This document shows, one piece after another, positions 33,430-44,082 of a stretch of 64,000 bases of DNA. The translations under genes and the position numbers were made by a program. How positions within the stretch are numbered: position 1 is the first letter of the stretch; each line of letters starts with the position of its first letter. The notes beneath the pieces are model-generated. The model was not told where the DNA came from and did not search any database. It was given only the letters and a program-made list of their open reading frames with translations. The DNA is from Epiperipatus broadwayi (taxonomy: Eukaryota; Onychophora; Udeonychophora; Euonychophora; Peripatidae): positions 9,259,100 to 9,323,099 of the forward strand of contig JAQFVV010000022.1 of the NCBI GenBank assembly GCA_028023455.1, read 5' to 3'.

Positions 33430-34985
33430 ATCATATGAGATTAAAGAGATTCAAAGCAGCAGGCTCACCATAATATTTCCATGTCTTTAAGCAGCTAAAA
33501 AAATTTTTTTTTGGCATTTATCAAATTGCAACCTGTGAGCCAATCACTCTTTCATAAAAGTGAATATCCCAAACTTTTACAATCATCATAATAAATCTTA
33601 ATTAGATGAATAGATCCCTAAAAATTATTTCATTCAAAATATTGTAATGATAAAATAAATTCTATTAAAAAAGATGGCAAAGAATTATAAACTGCCATTG
33701 ACAATGATCAAATGTTTTTAATTTAATATATAATTATTTAAATCTGCTTTAGTCAAAAATCTTAATCAGATACACAAAGTACATAATCACTATCAAGCAA
33801 GGATCATCTCAAATACCAGGTTGGTAATGATAAACCATGAATTCAAGTGTGATACCACAATTAAGACTCATGATAAAACAAATTCTCTTTCAGTTTTTTT
33901 TTAAATGGTTTTATTTCTTCTTTTATTTCAGTTGACCCACAGCTCTTATTAGATATCTAAATATTTTATAATATTACAACATTATAATTATTTATGGTGC
34001 TACATATGAACATTAAATACAATAGTAATGAATATTCACAGTTGTTATTTGACATCATATAATGGAGTATAGTATTATAAAACATTTACTGATTTCTGAT
34101 AAAGGGTGCAATTTTAGCCAAAACAATTAAAAGAAAAGAAAAAGTAAGATATTGCATTAAAATAGAGCAATAAATTGATAATTGAAATATCACTGTTAAT
34201 TCTGTAAAACTCATTAAGGTTTATAACATGGTTCTGAAACTGAAATGCTGTAACAAATTGCGAAGGTTATGGAAAATAATATTAAATTACCAGTATTTGT
34301 AGTCAAACTGTAATAAATGATTTCAAGGTTCTATGTGATTTAGTGTGCAATGGTAAAAACCTAAAGATTTCTGACTCAAAATGCAACCTGTAATTCCAAG
34401 TTTTTGAATTTTGCATGATTACCTGAGCAATTAATTATTTAATTTTACAAAGCTGATTGCAATAATGTATTACTTTAATCATTCCATATAACTTTAGATA
34501 GAGATGTTAACATGCCTATATTACTACTGATAATGTTTGCATCTTATTATCCATCATCATTATCAGCTATTTATAAATGAGGGAAAAAGTCTATTTCTAT
34601 TTGTATAACTGATTCATATTTTTTTCAAATTTCTAGGAAAATATAGTTAGATATTGTATTTTTCCAACTACTAATTTGGATACCTAGCTAATTAATTAGC
34701 TTTTAAATATTTATCTGAAAAAAAAATCCAGTTTGCTTCAAAAATGCTTGGCTATCTGAATTTTTTTTTAGATTATAGGATAGCAAACTAATTTATTAAC
34801 TTTTAATACCAAAATGTGATGAGACAATTACATTTGATATGAAGCATCCCAAAATAATTAACATTATTTGCTCTAATTATCTTTTTAGTGAAAGTGACAA
34901 ATAAATGCTTAGATGAAAATTTGTTTTAATATACTTTTAACTAATTATTAACAAACATATTATTGAATTTAATTACTAACTCATA
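33430..34985. other. AT-rich DNA, nothing recognised
   Basis: No supported feature. A CTGATAA...AAAAC motif near 34092 lacks convincing helices and is not called a ribozyme. Confidence 0.4.
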
Positions 34986-35103
34986 TAACCCAAGTTCATA
35001 AACAAGGCAAAACTCTCCATACAGTAGTGCCACCTTGTGCCAACCAGAGTAATCAATGGATGCGAGAAGGCTTGTGCATAAAATCCCTATCTAATGCCTA
35101 CTC

Positions 35104-35162
35104 ATCCAATATCCCCAGACTAGTTTATGGCTTGTGGCCTTCGTCAGTGAGGAGCTTTGGAT
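35104..35162 (-). ncRNA. Hammerhead ribozyme-like RNA (family A), one core change
   Basis: Box 1 CTGACGA, helix II GGC/GCC around CACAA, helix III ACTAGT and triplet GTC are kept. Box 2 is TAAA instead of GAAA. Helix I distal ATCCAA/TTGGAT is kept. Confidence 0.6.
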
Positions 35163-35300
35163 CTGAGAGCACTGCACCTAGATCTTAGGATCTAATGCAA
35201 CCCTCCAGAAACCTCTTTTATCTCTACTTAACTATAAAACTATGAGAATGAAATTGAAAACACAAAAATATTTTCAATCTAAGCTCAATAGCTTATATAG

Positions 35301-35669
35301 CAGGGGTCCCCAACCCTATGCCTGCGGACACCTTGGTGCCCACAGACCATTTTACGTGTGCCAGCCGCTATCCGAACATGATAAAAAATTATTTATCTGA
35401 TACAAATAAATTTAATTTTTAAAATTTCTTATAAATTAATTGTATTATATTGCAATCAAATTGTAGGGCATACTATACCTTTACAGCATAAAAATATAAA
35501 CGTTAATTATATGTTTAAATTTTATTTTTGAAATAAATATTTTTTTGTACATTATGTGTATTATTAACAATATCCAACTATAAATTTACATTGAAAAAAT
35601 AAATGGTGCCCACCACCTGGCCAGTATTATAGAATGTGTTCTTAAGTGCAAAAAGGTTGGGGAACCCTG
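35301..35669. mobile_element. hAT non-autonomous element
   Basis: The ends CAGGGGTCCCCAACC and GGTTGGGGAACCCTG form 15-bp inverted repeats with one mismatch. An exact 8-bp duplication TTATATAG lies at 35293-35300 and 35670-35677. Eight-base duplications and CAGGGGT-type ends are diagnostic of the hAT superfamily. 369 bp, no transposase. It interrupts a family A retrozyme, so it inserted after that element. Confidence 0.92.
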
Positions 35670-36007
35670 TTATATAGTTAGTCATATGGATATGAACTCA
35701 GTTTAACATCCATACATTTTGGTGTCTTTGGCTCTTTAACAACCATAGCCATCATTATCCTATTAGGCAGGATTGGTGTTAAACCATTAAGCATCACATG
35801 ATCACCATCTCTTATACTAGCACATAATTGTTTATAAACAAGGCAGAATTCTCCATACAGTAGTGCCACCCTGTGCCAAGCAGAGCTTAGATTGAAAATA
35901 TTTTTGTGTTTTCAATTTCATTCTCATAGTTTTATAGTTAAGTAGAGATAAAAGGTGGTTGCTGGAGGGTTGCATTAGATCCTAAGATCTAGGTGCAGTG
36001 CTCTCAG

Positions 36008-36066
36008 ATCCAAAGTTCCTCACTGACAAAGGCCACAAGCCAGAAACTAGTCTGGGGATATTGGAT
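36008..36066 (+). ncRNA. Hammerhead-derived RNA (family A), one core change
   Basis: Box 2 GAAA, triplet GTC, helix II GGC/GCC with loop CACAA and distal helix I are intact. Box 1 is CTGACAA (G8 replaced by A), which should inactivate it. Confidence 0.6.
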
Positions 36067-36239
36067 GAGTAGGCATTAGATAGGGATTTTATGCACAAGT
36101 CTTCTGGCATCCATTGATTACTTTGGTTGGCACAGGGTGGCACTACTGTATGGAGAGTTTTGTCTTGTTTATAAACAATTATGTGCTAGTATAAGAGATG
36201 ATGATCATGTGATACTTAATGGTTTAACCCAAATTCATA

Positions 36240-36720
36240 TCAAAAGAGTATGCAATGTTTAGTAATTTTTATAAATTACCTAACTGAAAGAATTACGAAG
36301 CTGAAAGAGTGGTAGAAATTTTTTTAAAAGTTCAAAACTTTATTTCAAAATATGTTTTTAATTCTAAACATAACTTTGGTATGAGATTAATACATTTATT
36401 ACTTTAAATTTTTAATCATACCACCATTTTTTTAAAGTAAAAAAAAAAAATGTAATGAAGACTATTTAACATTTATGACATTTGGCAATGAATGTAATAT
36501 TTTGAAAAAGAAAAAAACGCATTTAAATATGTTTTTTATTTGTTTCAGTTTTTTTCTTCTGGTTTTCATTATATGCAGAAGCAGTATATATACAAATTAT
36601 GATTATAAGTTCGATCATAAATAATAAATATATAAGTAAATTGCCATTAATCTGAAAACTTGGATTCAAATCAACTTTTAGATTCAAAAAATTTCTGAAA
36701 ATAAAACAATACATTAAAGC
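36240..36720. other. AT-rich DNA, nothing recognised
   Basis: No supported feature; the minus frame at 36523-36714 is unremarkable. Confidence 0.4.
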
Positions 36721-36724
36721 GTAA

Positions 36725-36905
36725 CAGTACTAGCATGGGATTTGAACATTGGCCCTTAGATTATTGATTATTGAGCATTACCTTAAAATTCAATAATCAA
36801 AAATCTAAAGACCAAGGTTCAAATCCCATGCTAGTACTGTCACTGGTTAGGACAGCAACACCTGAAGAAGAGAGGAGAAAAATACCTCTTGAAACATTGT
36901 GCATA
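36725..36905 (+). mobile_element. Family F SINE-like element, inverted copy
   Basis: The antisense arm (ACAGTACTAGCATGGGATTTG) and the sense arm (CAAATCCCATGCTAGTACTG) flank a loop. The box B-like GGTTCAAATCCC lies in the sense arm, followed by CACTGGTTAGGACAGCAACACCTGAAGAAGAG. The copy at 56.4 kb shares the CACTGG and CAGCAACACCTGAAGAAGAG segments behind a full tRNA-like head. Confidence 0.6.
36862..36894 (+). ncRNA. Hammerhead-like core (family F), doubtful
   Basis: CTGAAGA (fits CUGANGA), a GC-rich hairpin AGAGG/CCTCT, then GAAAC. The expected cleavage triplet reads GTG, which breaks the NUH rule, and helix I cannot be closed directly. This may instead be a conserved SINE tail motif of other origin. 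Confidence 0.3.
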
Positions 36906-37306
36906 TATTAAAACGTAAATCTGTATATTTTAAAATAGTATAAGCTAATTGTAACTTTTTAGCAAAGATTTTTAAAAAATAATTTAATAAAAAATAAAAT
37001 ATATTTAAATTCACTACTTGTATTTATTTGATTACAAAAAGTTTTTGCATCAGTGATAAATATTCGAGTAATGCATTGAAAAAAAATGCACCATTCTGAT
37101 CTAACATAAAAGAGATGGTGAAAATCTAAATGTTTCAAAACATTTAATTTATCAGTAAAAGATGAAACGTCTTTATACACTTTTTTAAAAATTGATGTAA
37201 TGTAAAAATTGCTGCTTCATTAATTTTTTTTTTCTGTTTACATTTTACAACTTTTTGATTTTAACATTTGTACTTGGTTGAGAATAAATAACAAATAAAC
37301 AAGTTA

Positions 37307-37599
37307 GAAACAAAGAGCATTGCCAATTGCTCAACAAGCTTTGTGATAAATGCTTAGCCAGAGAAAGCACTTAAAATATGTCTAGTGTCTGAAGCTATCC
37401 TAACGTCTCTCTGAGGAGTGCCAAAGCACAAAACCATTGGTCAGAGGTTTTGTGGGGGGGGGGTTCTGACAGAGATATTTTAAATGCTTTCTCTGGCTAA
37501 GCATTTATCACAAAGCTTGTTGAGCAATTGGCAATGCTCATTGTTAATATCTTGCAAGCTTAAAAGAATGGGATCATGTGATCTATGACTATTTTTTAT
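37307..37599 (+). mobile_element. Retrozyme family D, inverted copy
   Basis: Bounded by exact 11-bp duplications TAAACAAGTTA (37296-37306 and 37600-37610). A left antisense arm (AGAGCATTGCCAATTGCTC to GAGAAAGC) pairs with the right arm, with the hammerhead between. The constant end reads GATCTATGACTATTTTTTAT. Confidence 0.85.
37405..37448 (+). ncRNA. Hammerhead ribozyme-like RNA (family D), box 2 altered
   Basis: Box 1 CTGAGGA (37411-37417) is intact. Helix II is GTGC/GCAC, helix III ACCATTGGT and triplet GTC, but box 2 is AAAA (G12 lost). Helix I GTCT/AGAG is weaker than in the 8.2-kb copy. A run of 10 G follows. Confidence 0.55.
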
Positions 37600-37619
37600 T
37601 AAACAAGTTATGACTTTAA

Positions 37620-38615
37620 TAATTGCTTTGCATGGATTCATACAATGGTAAATAAACTCTGGCACTCAAGACCTGTGGATCACAAATCAACTGTGACACA
37701 GTATTCAAACTTCTTTTTTTGTTTTTTAAGAAAACTTTATTAATAAAAAAACAAATATTATATATATTTTTACATTAATTATTTACATATAAATTTTAAA
37801 TTACAGATCTTATAAACTCCTGAGTAATAAACCATTCAATTATTATTATTACTACTACTATTATTACTAATTCAACTTTTTATGAAGAGGAAATGTTTTG
37901 GGGGAACATATTTCTTAATTAAATTATGAATGTTAAAACAATTGCTTTTTTTTTTTAATCAATTTTTTGCATAGATTTGCAAATCTTTTTATTTTGACTC
38001 ATATATTTATATAGCTTACGGATATTTTTTTTTTTTTTCATAGAAGAGTGTGTTATGGATAGGATATTGTTTGTCCACATTATATTACATAAGTGGCTAA
38101 TAATATTTACTAAGGCTGTAACCTCAAGAATGTGCGCGTGTAAATATGCGATAGTAAGGACCTCTACCGGTCTTAACCACAAGCTTATGTTTTGGAAAAA
38201 AAGTGGCTAATACAGCTGTGCTTAGAATGTCATTAAGACTAAAACCATATTTTACTATTTTTTTTTTAATTAATTTTTAAATAAAGAAAATCATAAGTAT
38301 TGTGCTTTTGAAAATTACTGAATAAAAAATTGTAAATTGTACACAACTTAAGCACAACTCTCTCATACAAATAGGTTATGAGTATTAAATTAACAAAGTA
38401 TTTTTTTTTTAAATCTTGGCTGGAAGCTACCAATACTCTCATTTTAATGTAGTTACTTTTTTTTTTACTTTTGAAAATTGATGCTTTGAAAGTTGAAATT
38501 GCTTACAGATAAATTTAATTCCTTAATGTTTTTCAGTAGATATTAATAATTTAATAATTTGATAATATCAACACATAAAAAACATTTGTTTCATTTTCTA
38601 ATGAAGATACATTTT
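37620..38615. other. AT-rich DNA, nothing recognised
   Basis: No supported feature; several T-runs. The 75-codon minus frame at 37955-38182 has no recognisable domain. Confidence 0.4.
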
Positions 38616-38618
38616 TTT

Positions 38619-39010
38619 GCATAAAATCTTTTTTTTTTTTGCTTCTGGACTATGCAGACAATTAGAAATTTAATGCAGCTTAAGAAGTATATTAATTTTT
38701 TATAAAATAATATTATAGATAAAAAAAAAACAGACTACTTGGGTTTTTTTTAAAGTCAACTAAAAAAGAATAGTAATTTGGCATTATAAATCATAAATGC
38801 AATTTTATCTTCCATTTGCTATTGAAAACAAATCTTTAGCATAAAATTGTCATTTCTTTCCTTCCAGACTCTGCAGATAAGTTGGAAGTTTTCTGTAATT
38901 TAAAGATTAATTTCAGTATAAAAATGTACAATAAATTCTAAACTGACCATATGGTTTTTCTTTATTGATGTCAACTAAAAAAGTAGCAGTCTGGGATTAG
39001 AAACTGCTGT
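38619..39010. repeat. ~220-bp tandem duplication
   Basis: GCATAAAAT, a T-rich block, CTTC(T)GGACT..GCAGA and GTCAACTAAAAAAG recur about 220 bp apart (from 38619 and 38839). The copies are fairly diverged. Confidence 0.55.
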
Positions 39011-39014
39011 ATTT

Positions 39015-39536
39015 TTTTTTGTTTTATTATTTATATCAATGAAATAATATTTTAATAGAGAATTGCATGTTTATATGTCATACACAGTTGAAAGTATATA
39101 TGTATTGCATGTTTTCACAGATTTTAGTCTGATTTTTTAACTATTCAACTGTTAACAATTCAATTTTTTTATTATTAATAAGTACATTATAGAAACTGTA
39201 AAATGTATTCAGAAAATAGAAGGGTGTAAATGTATGCATTTGGATTAATGGTAATGTCTTCTTATTTGAAGACAAATTTTCTCTATTGGTCAAATTTATT
39301 TAGAAAAAAACTCAATGTTTTACTTTGATACCCAAACTTCTAATAGATATGCAGCAGCATGTCCATGTTATTGAACTGCAATTATATTGTCTTGTTTTAG
39401 TATAGCACTAGTAAGTGTTATTTTTATAATTGTTGATGAATGTAGTCCCCCCCTCCCCCAAGTAACAAATTTGAGTTTAGGTAGTCTTGAATTATTCCCT
39501 ATGATCTACCTTCTCAAAAATTATTATTGATAGTTT

Positions 39537-39574
<38 letters not shown>

Positions 39575-39960
39575 CAAAGACCATATGGACTAGTGGTCTG
39601 CTAGATTATATTTTTCTAGTTGTGGGTATACAAAGTTTTCTATCAGAACAAAACAGTTTATAAGATTTTCTATTGATTTGTAAACTAAAGCATCAGTTGT
39701 GGTTAATATTGATGAAACATTCTACTAAAACATAATTTAAACTTTCATTGATTCTCCATATGATATTTTATTTCATTGCATCACAACACATTTATTTATT
39801 CCTTCAAACTTTATAAGAAGTGAATGAAAAAACAAATTAGATTGTCACTTCTAAATGAATTCAACAAATTTAATTTCAGAAAAAAAAGAGAGATCAAAGA
39901 GAAAAACAAAAATATAAATTATATGATTTTGTAAATTAGTTTATAAATATTGTGAGACCA
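39015..39960. repeat. AT-rich DNA with a (CA)n(TA)n microsatellite
   Basis: 39537-39574 is a pure CA run passing into a TA run. C-rich CCCCCCCTCCCCC near 39448. Otherwise nothing is recognised. Confidence 0.6.
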
Positions 39961-40051
39961 ATTCCCACAATAATAATAATATTTAATTATGACCATAGTA
40001 CAATAAAAGTATAATATTTATTTTTAAATATTGAAGATAATTTTATATATA

Positions 40052-40390
40052 GAGCTCTCAAAATAAGCTCTTAATAAGCTTTGAGAATATCCCCGACCCC
40101 AGACCAGTTTCTGCTTCTAGTGTCATCAGTGAGGTGCTAGGATATTCAATCATTAGATTAAAAATACCAGGACAAGCCCAGCACTTTATCTAATGTATAA
40201 CTATTAAGTAGAAAATCTGAAATTTTCAGACATCCATATAACTTCCAATCCAGCTATCTAACTTAAATAGCTTTATAGGACTCAAAGCTTGTTAAGAGCT
40301 TATTTTGCAAGCTCTGTATATAACATTTGTAAATACAAACTTATTAAATTAGGTCATGTGATATCTGACTTGATTTTTTTATAATTTTAT
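40052..40390 (-). mobile_element. Retrozyme family C copy
   Basis: GAGCTCTCAAAATAAGCTC through TCTGACTTGATTTTTTTATA. It is flanked by the imperfect direct repeat TTGAAGATAATTTATA (about 40033 and 40393). It shares with the 51.6-kb copy a long ~200-bp internal block (GCCAGCACTTTAT, GTAGAAAATCTGAAATTTTC, CAGACATCCATATNNCTTCC). The hammerhead is near its left part on the minus strand. Confidence 0.7.
40085..40147 (-). ncRNA. Hammerhead ribozyme (family C), core bases intact
   Basis: Minus strand: distal helix I GAATATCC/GGGATATTC (8 bp), internal loop, proximal ACCTCA/TGGGGT, box 1 CTGATGA (40129 to 40123), box 2 GAAA (40111 to 40108), then CTGG and triplet GTC ending at 40102. The helix II segment CACTAGAAGCA pairs poorly, so catalysis would be weak or need a partner. 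Catalytic residues and helix I are all present. Confidence 0.65.
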
Positions 40391-40472
40391 TTGAAGATAA
40401 TTTATAGAAACATTTTCTGGGTATTAATATTTTACTATATTATGTATTTTTATTGTATTATGGTAATAATAT

Positions 40473-42485
40473 TTAATTGTTACCATAGTACAATAAAAGT
40501 ATAATATTTATTTTTGAATATTGAAGATAATTTATATAAATATTTTCAGGTATTAATATTTTACTGTAATCATCATCATCATCATTATCAATCCACTGCA
40601 GGATGAAGGTATCTCCAAGTTCAATCCATCTCCGATCTTTAACTTCTCTTCTCCACATCACCCCTGCACACTTTCTTATTTCATCCATCCATCTCACATG
40701 TGGACTCTTTCTGGGTCTTTTACAATCTCTTGGAATCCAGTTTAAGATTTCAGTTGTCCATCTATTATCATCTCTTCTAGCAATATGTCCAACACAACTC
40801 CATTTCAGTCTTTTAATTTTTTCAATAAGGTCAGTAACACTTCTGTTTGTTCTCTTACCCATATATTGCGTTTTCGATCTCTTCTTGTTACTCCCAACAT
40901 GCATCTCTCCATACTTCTTTGAGTGGTCTGAAGTCTCTGTATTGCTCTTCTATTAAGTGTCCAAGTCTCAGATCCATAAGTAAGAACTGGTAAAACACAT
41001 TTATTAAAAACCTTTCTTTTCAAACACATAGGCATATTTCCTTTTAGTATCAAGTTATTTCTACCAAAAGCACTCCAACCAAGTTTAATTCTATGATTAA
41101 TTTCATCCATTATGTTTCCATCTGTATTAATAATCTGACCAAGGTATTTGTAACTGTTAACTTCTTCTAACTCATCATAATCAATCTTTATTTTCATATT
41201 TTGAGAAAATCTATTAAACATTACTTTAGTCTTTTTAACATTTATCTTTAGTCCTACTTTCCTTTTCATCTGATAACTCCTGCAACATTTCCTGCAGCTC
41301 TAAAGCATTATTTGCAAAAACAACTACATCATCTGCAAAATCTAAATGACTTAAATAATCTCCATTTACTTTCACTCCTTTAGCTTCCCATTTTAATCCA
41401 CAAAATACTTCTTGCAGCACTGCTGTAAAAAGTTTTGGAGATATAGAGTCACCCTGTCTTACACCCTTCTCAATGTTGACTTTCCCAGTATCATTATGTA
41501 ATCTAATTGTTGCTGTTGCATTTTTATAAATATTCTTTAAAATATGACAATATCCTGGATCTATACCTTGATGATCCAATGCTTTAATCACTGAAGAAAT
41601 GTTTATAGAATCAAATGCCTTTTCATAATCTACAAATCCAAAGCATAATGGCAACTCATATTCATTTGTCCTTTCTATAACTTCTCTCAATACCTGGATA
41701 TGATCTACTGTACTAAAACCACTTTTAAATCCAGCTTGTTCTCTTGGTTGGTGGAAATCCAATGTTCTCTGTAGATGAGTTGTAATTATCTTGGTAAAAA
41801 TTTTGTATAAAACTGATAAAAGGCTGATAGGTCTGTAATTTCTAATATCTTCTTTATCACCTTTTTTAAATATTAATATTAATACTGCATTCTTCCAATC
41901 ATCTGGTACATCTTTATCATTTAGACATTTGGTATATAACTTTGCTAAAAAAAATTCTATTTCTTCACCTGCTTCTTTTAATATATCAATTATAATTCCA
42001 TCATTACCTGGAGCCTTTCCTTTCTTCATACATTTAATTGCATGTCTCACTTCTTCATTTAAAATTCTGGGCAATTCAGAAGATGTAATAGATATAGGAG
42101 GTACTTGTTCTTTATTACTATATAATTCTTGATAAAAGTCTTCTACCCATTTCATGATGTCATCTCTCTTTTTAGTAATAATTCCATCTTTTTTTTTTAT
42201 TGCAGATATAAATTTCCTACCAATACCAAAATGTTGTTTTACACTCTTGAGACTTTTATTCTCTTCTACAGCTTTCCTTGCTAGTTCACAGTTATACTTT
42301 CTTATATCATTTTCAACTCTTTTCTGCACCATTTTACAAAATTTGAGATATTCAATCCTTTTTAATGCATCATTTTTATATATCTTCATATTCCTTCTTT
42401 TCTTCATAAATTCTCTAGTCTCAGTAGAAATTTTATTGGTCAATTGCTGCTTTTTTCTACCAGCTATCTTTGTTGCAGTTTTCAA
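40473..42485 (-). pseudogene. RTE reverse transcriptase ORF, broken by frameshifts
   Basis: The first frame (42485 to 41235, 416 codons) carries the RT domain: KAPGNDGI near residue 158, NYRPISLLSVLYKIF near 220, FVDYEKAFDSI near 287, GVRQGDSISPKLF near 344 and the catalytic FADD near 384. A frameshift near 41260 passes into a second frame (LKINVKKTKVMF, YKYLGQIINTDGNI, YGSETWTLN), and another near 40835 into the C-terminal region (IKRLKWSCVGHIARR, RWMDEIRKCAG, GDTFILQWID). The order and spacing are those of RTE/BovB-type proteins. Two frameshifts and lack of the N-terminal endonuclease make it inactive. Confidence 0.88.
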
Positions 42486-42736
42486 AAGTATATCAGTTAT
42501 TTCATATTAATTTCATTTAAATCTGAATCATATTCAAAATCTACTAATGCTTGAAACCAATTTGTAAGTTCTAATTTAAATTCATTAGAATGTTTCTGAA
42601 GATTAGGAATATCAACCGTAAATATTGTTTTTCATAATAATTTTTGTATCTCAAGCTTTGCATTAATACTTTTATCTTACATCTTACTAATGGATGATCA
42701 TTTCCTGTGTTAAATTTATTAAAAACATTACGAATG
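40569..42736 (-). mobile_element. RTE-clade LINE, 5'-truncated
   Basis: About 2.17 kb on the minus strand. The 3' tail is a (GAT)n run (ATCATCATC on plus, 40569-40588), typical of RTE elements. An 8-bp duplication TTACTGTA lies at 40561-40568 and 42737-42744. At the 5' side remnants of the endonuclease end (FNTGNDHPLVRCKI) and linker (NEFKLELTNWFQAL) precede the RT. Full-length RTE elements are around 3.2 kb, so the front third is missing. Best-preserved autonomous-type element in the window. Confidence 0.88.
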
Positions 42737-42749
42737 TTACTGTATTATA

Positions 42750-44075
42750 TATTTATATATTAAAGTGAAGATTTTCTGGGCAAAAATATGATATTATATT
42801 TTGAATTCATTTGTATATACTTTAGCTCAATATTATTGACATTTTAGCTGGGTCCTCGTCAGCCATCTTTCTGATAGTAGAGATCATTTAGAAGTATCCC
42901 AGCTTTACCAAATTACTTGAAAGATTGTTGAGAAATTTAGTCAAAATATTAATAATGCTAATATTAACAACAAACATATGTATGACCAAATCTGAAATAT
43001 AAGTTCAAATACATATATATTTAAAAACAAGATGATATGGATTAAGTGAGCACAAAAATTCAAACTTTATGTGATAAAAAAAATAGAATTTTATAATGTT
43101 AATGCGTTTTTTATAAATTACTTTAGCAGGTTTACCTTCAAATTTAATAATGCACTATCAAAACTCTTTAGTAAAACAAATGATATCCTTTTTTTAATTA
43201 TTATTAATCTCCAAATAATAATAAAGTAGCAACATTTTTTACGATTTATTAGTTAAAAATAGCTTCTATTATTTTATAATCATATCAATATCTAAGCAGT
43301 TGCATGATTGGTTGAAAGTTGGATATATATATTCTTTTATGAATATTATGAAAAATTTGGAATTTAATCTCTCAGCTAAAATAGAATTTATTTCATCTAG
43401 ATTAATTTCCATTTTATTTTTATTTAAACTAAACTTTTTACTTGTGTTTTTAAATTTTAAATATAGCTTTTGATTTTACTTAATCATTAGTTCTTATGAT
43501 AATTTCTAATGGTAATCTCAGATATATTATTGTATTGTCAAATGGCAAATCTTATATACATTCTGTTTACCTTAATCAATTCTAATTTCATATAAGACAA
43601 TAAATGTAGCATTTTTAAAACTTAGAATGTGTAATGTTATTCTTGACTAGAGTAAGTTTGTGATAATTATATATAAATATCTAATGTGACAGAATTGAAA
43701 AGGATCATCATATTCTTAAATGGTTTACATACTTTTTGCTCTTTCATATTGTAAAAGAGTTTAATTTTATATGGTTCCAATCAATTGAACTTTCATTTAT
43801 AAAATATAGAATTTTTTTATTATATTCTACAATTAGTTCAGTCATGCTAATGTGAAGTTATGCATCTTACACAGCTGAGGAATAAAAATTTGGCAGTAAA
43901 CACTTCTTTTATATTTTTATAAACTTTTTTGCTTCTTTCTTTGGTTTTTTTTGTTTGTTTTTTTACTTTTAAGTTTATAATAATGTATGGTACTTAGGAA
44001 ATCTATTGTAAAAGTTTGAGTATACAAACACACACACACATTAATAAAATGTTAACCTACTTTTTTGTTTATTGA
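42750..44075. other. AT-rich DNA, nothing recognised
   Basis: No supported feature. CTGACGAGGACC on the minus strand near 42855-42866 resembles part of a hammerhead box but has no helices. Confidence 0.4.
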
Positions 44076-44082
44076 AGAGATG

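Larger units (their letters stand above)
35001..36224. mobile_element. Retrozyme family A, largest copy, with nested hAT
   Basis: Flanked by 15-bp duplications (TAACCCAAGTTCATA at 34986-35000; one mismatch at 36225-36239). It starts AACAAGGCAAAACTCTCC and ends ATCATGTGATACTTAATGGTT. It holds a nearly complete antisense monomer (35001 to about 35880 without the hAT), the start of a second monomer (35830-35883), then an inverted sense copy (35884-36224). Without the 377-bp hAT plus duplication the element is about 847 bp. Hammerheads lie on both strands. Confidence 0.85.
39965..40568. repeat. ~105-bp direct repeat, both copies interrupted
   Basis: ATAATATTTAATT, ACCATAGTACAATAAAAGTA, TATTGAAGATAATTT and GGTATTAATATTTTACT occur in order in two copies. 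The first (from about 39965 to 40450) is split by a family C retrozyme, and the second (from about 40458) is split by the RTE LINE. The array therefore predates both insertions. Confidence 0.6.
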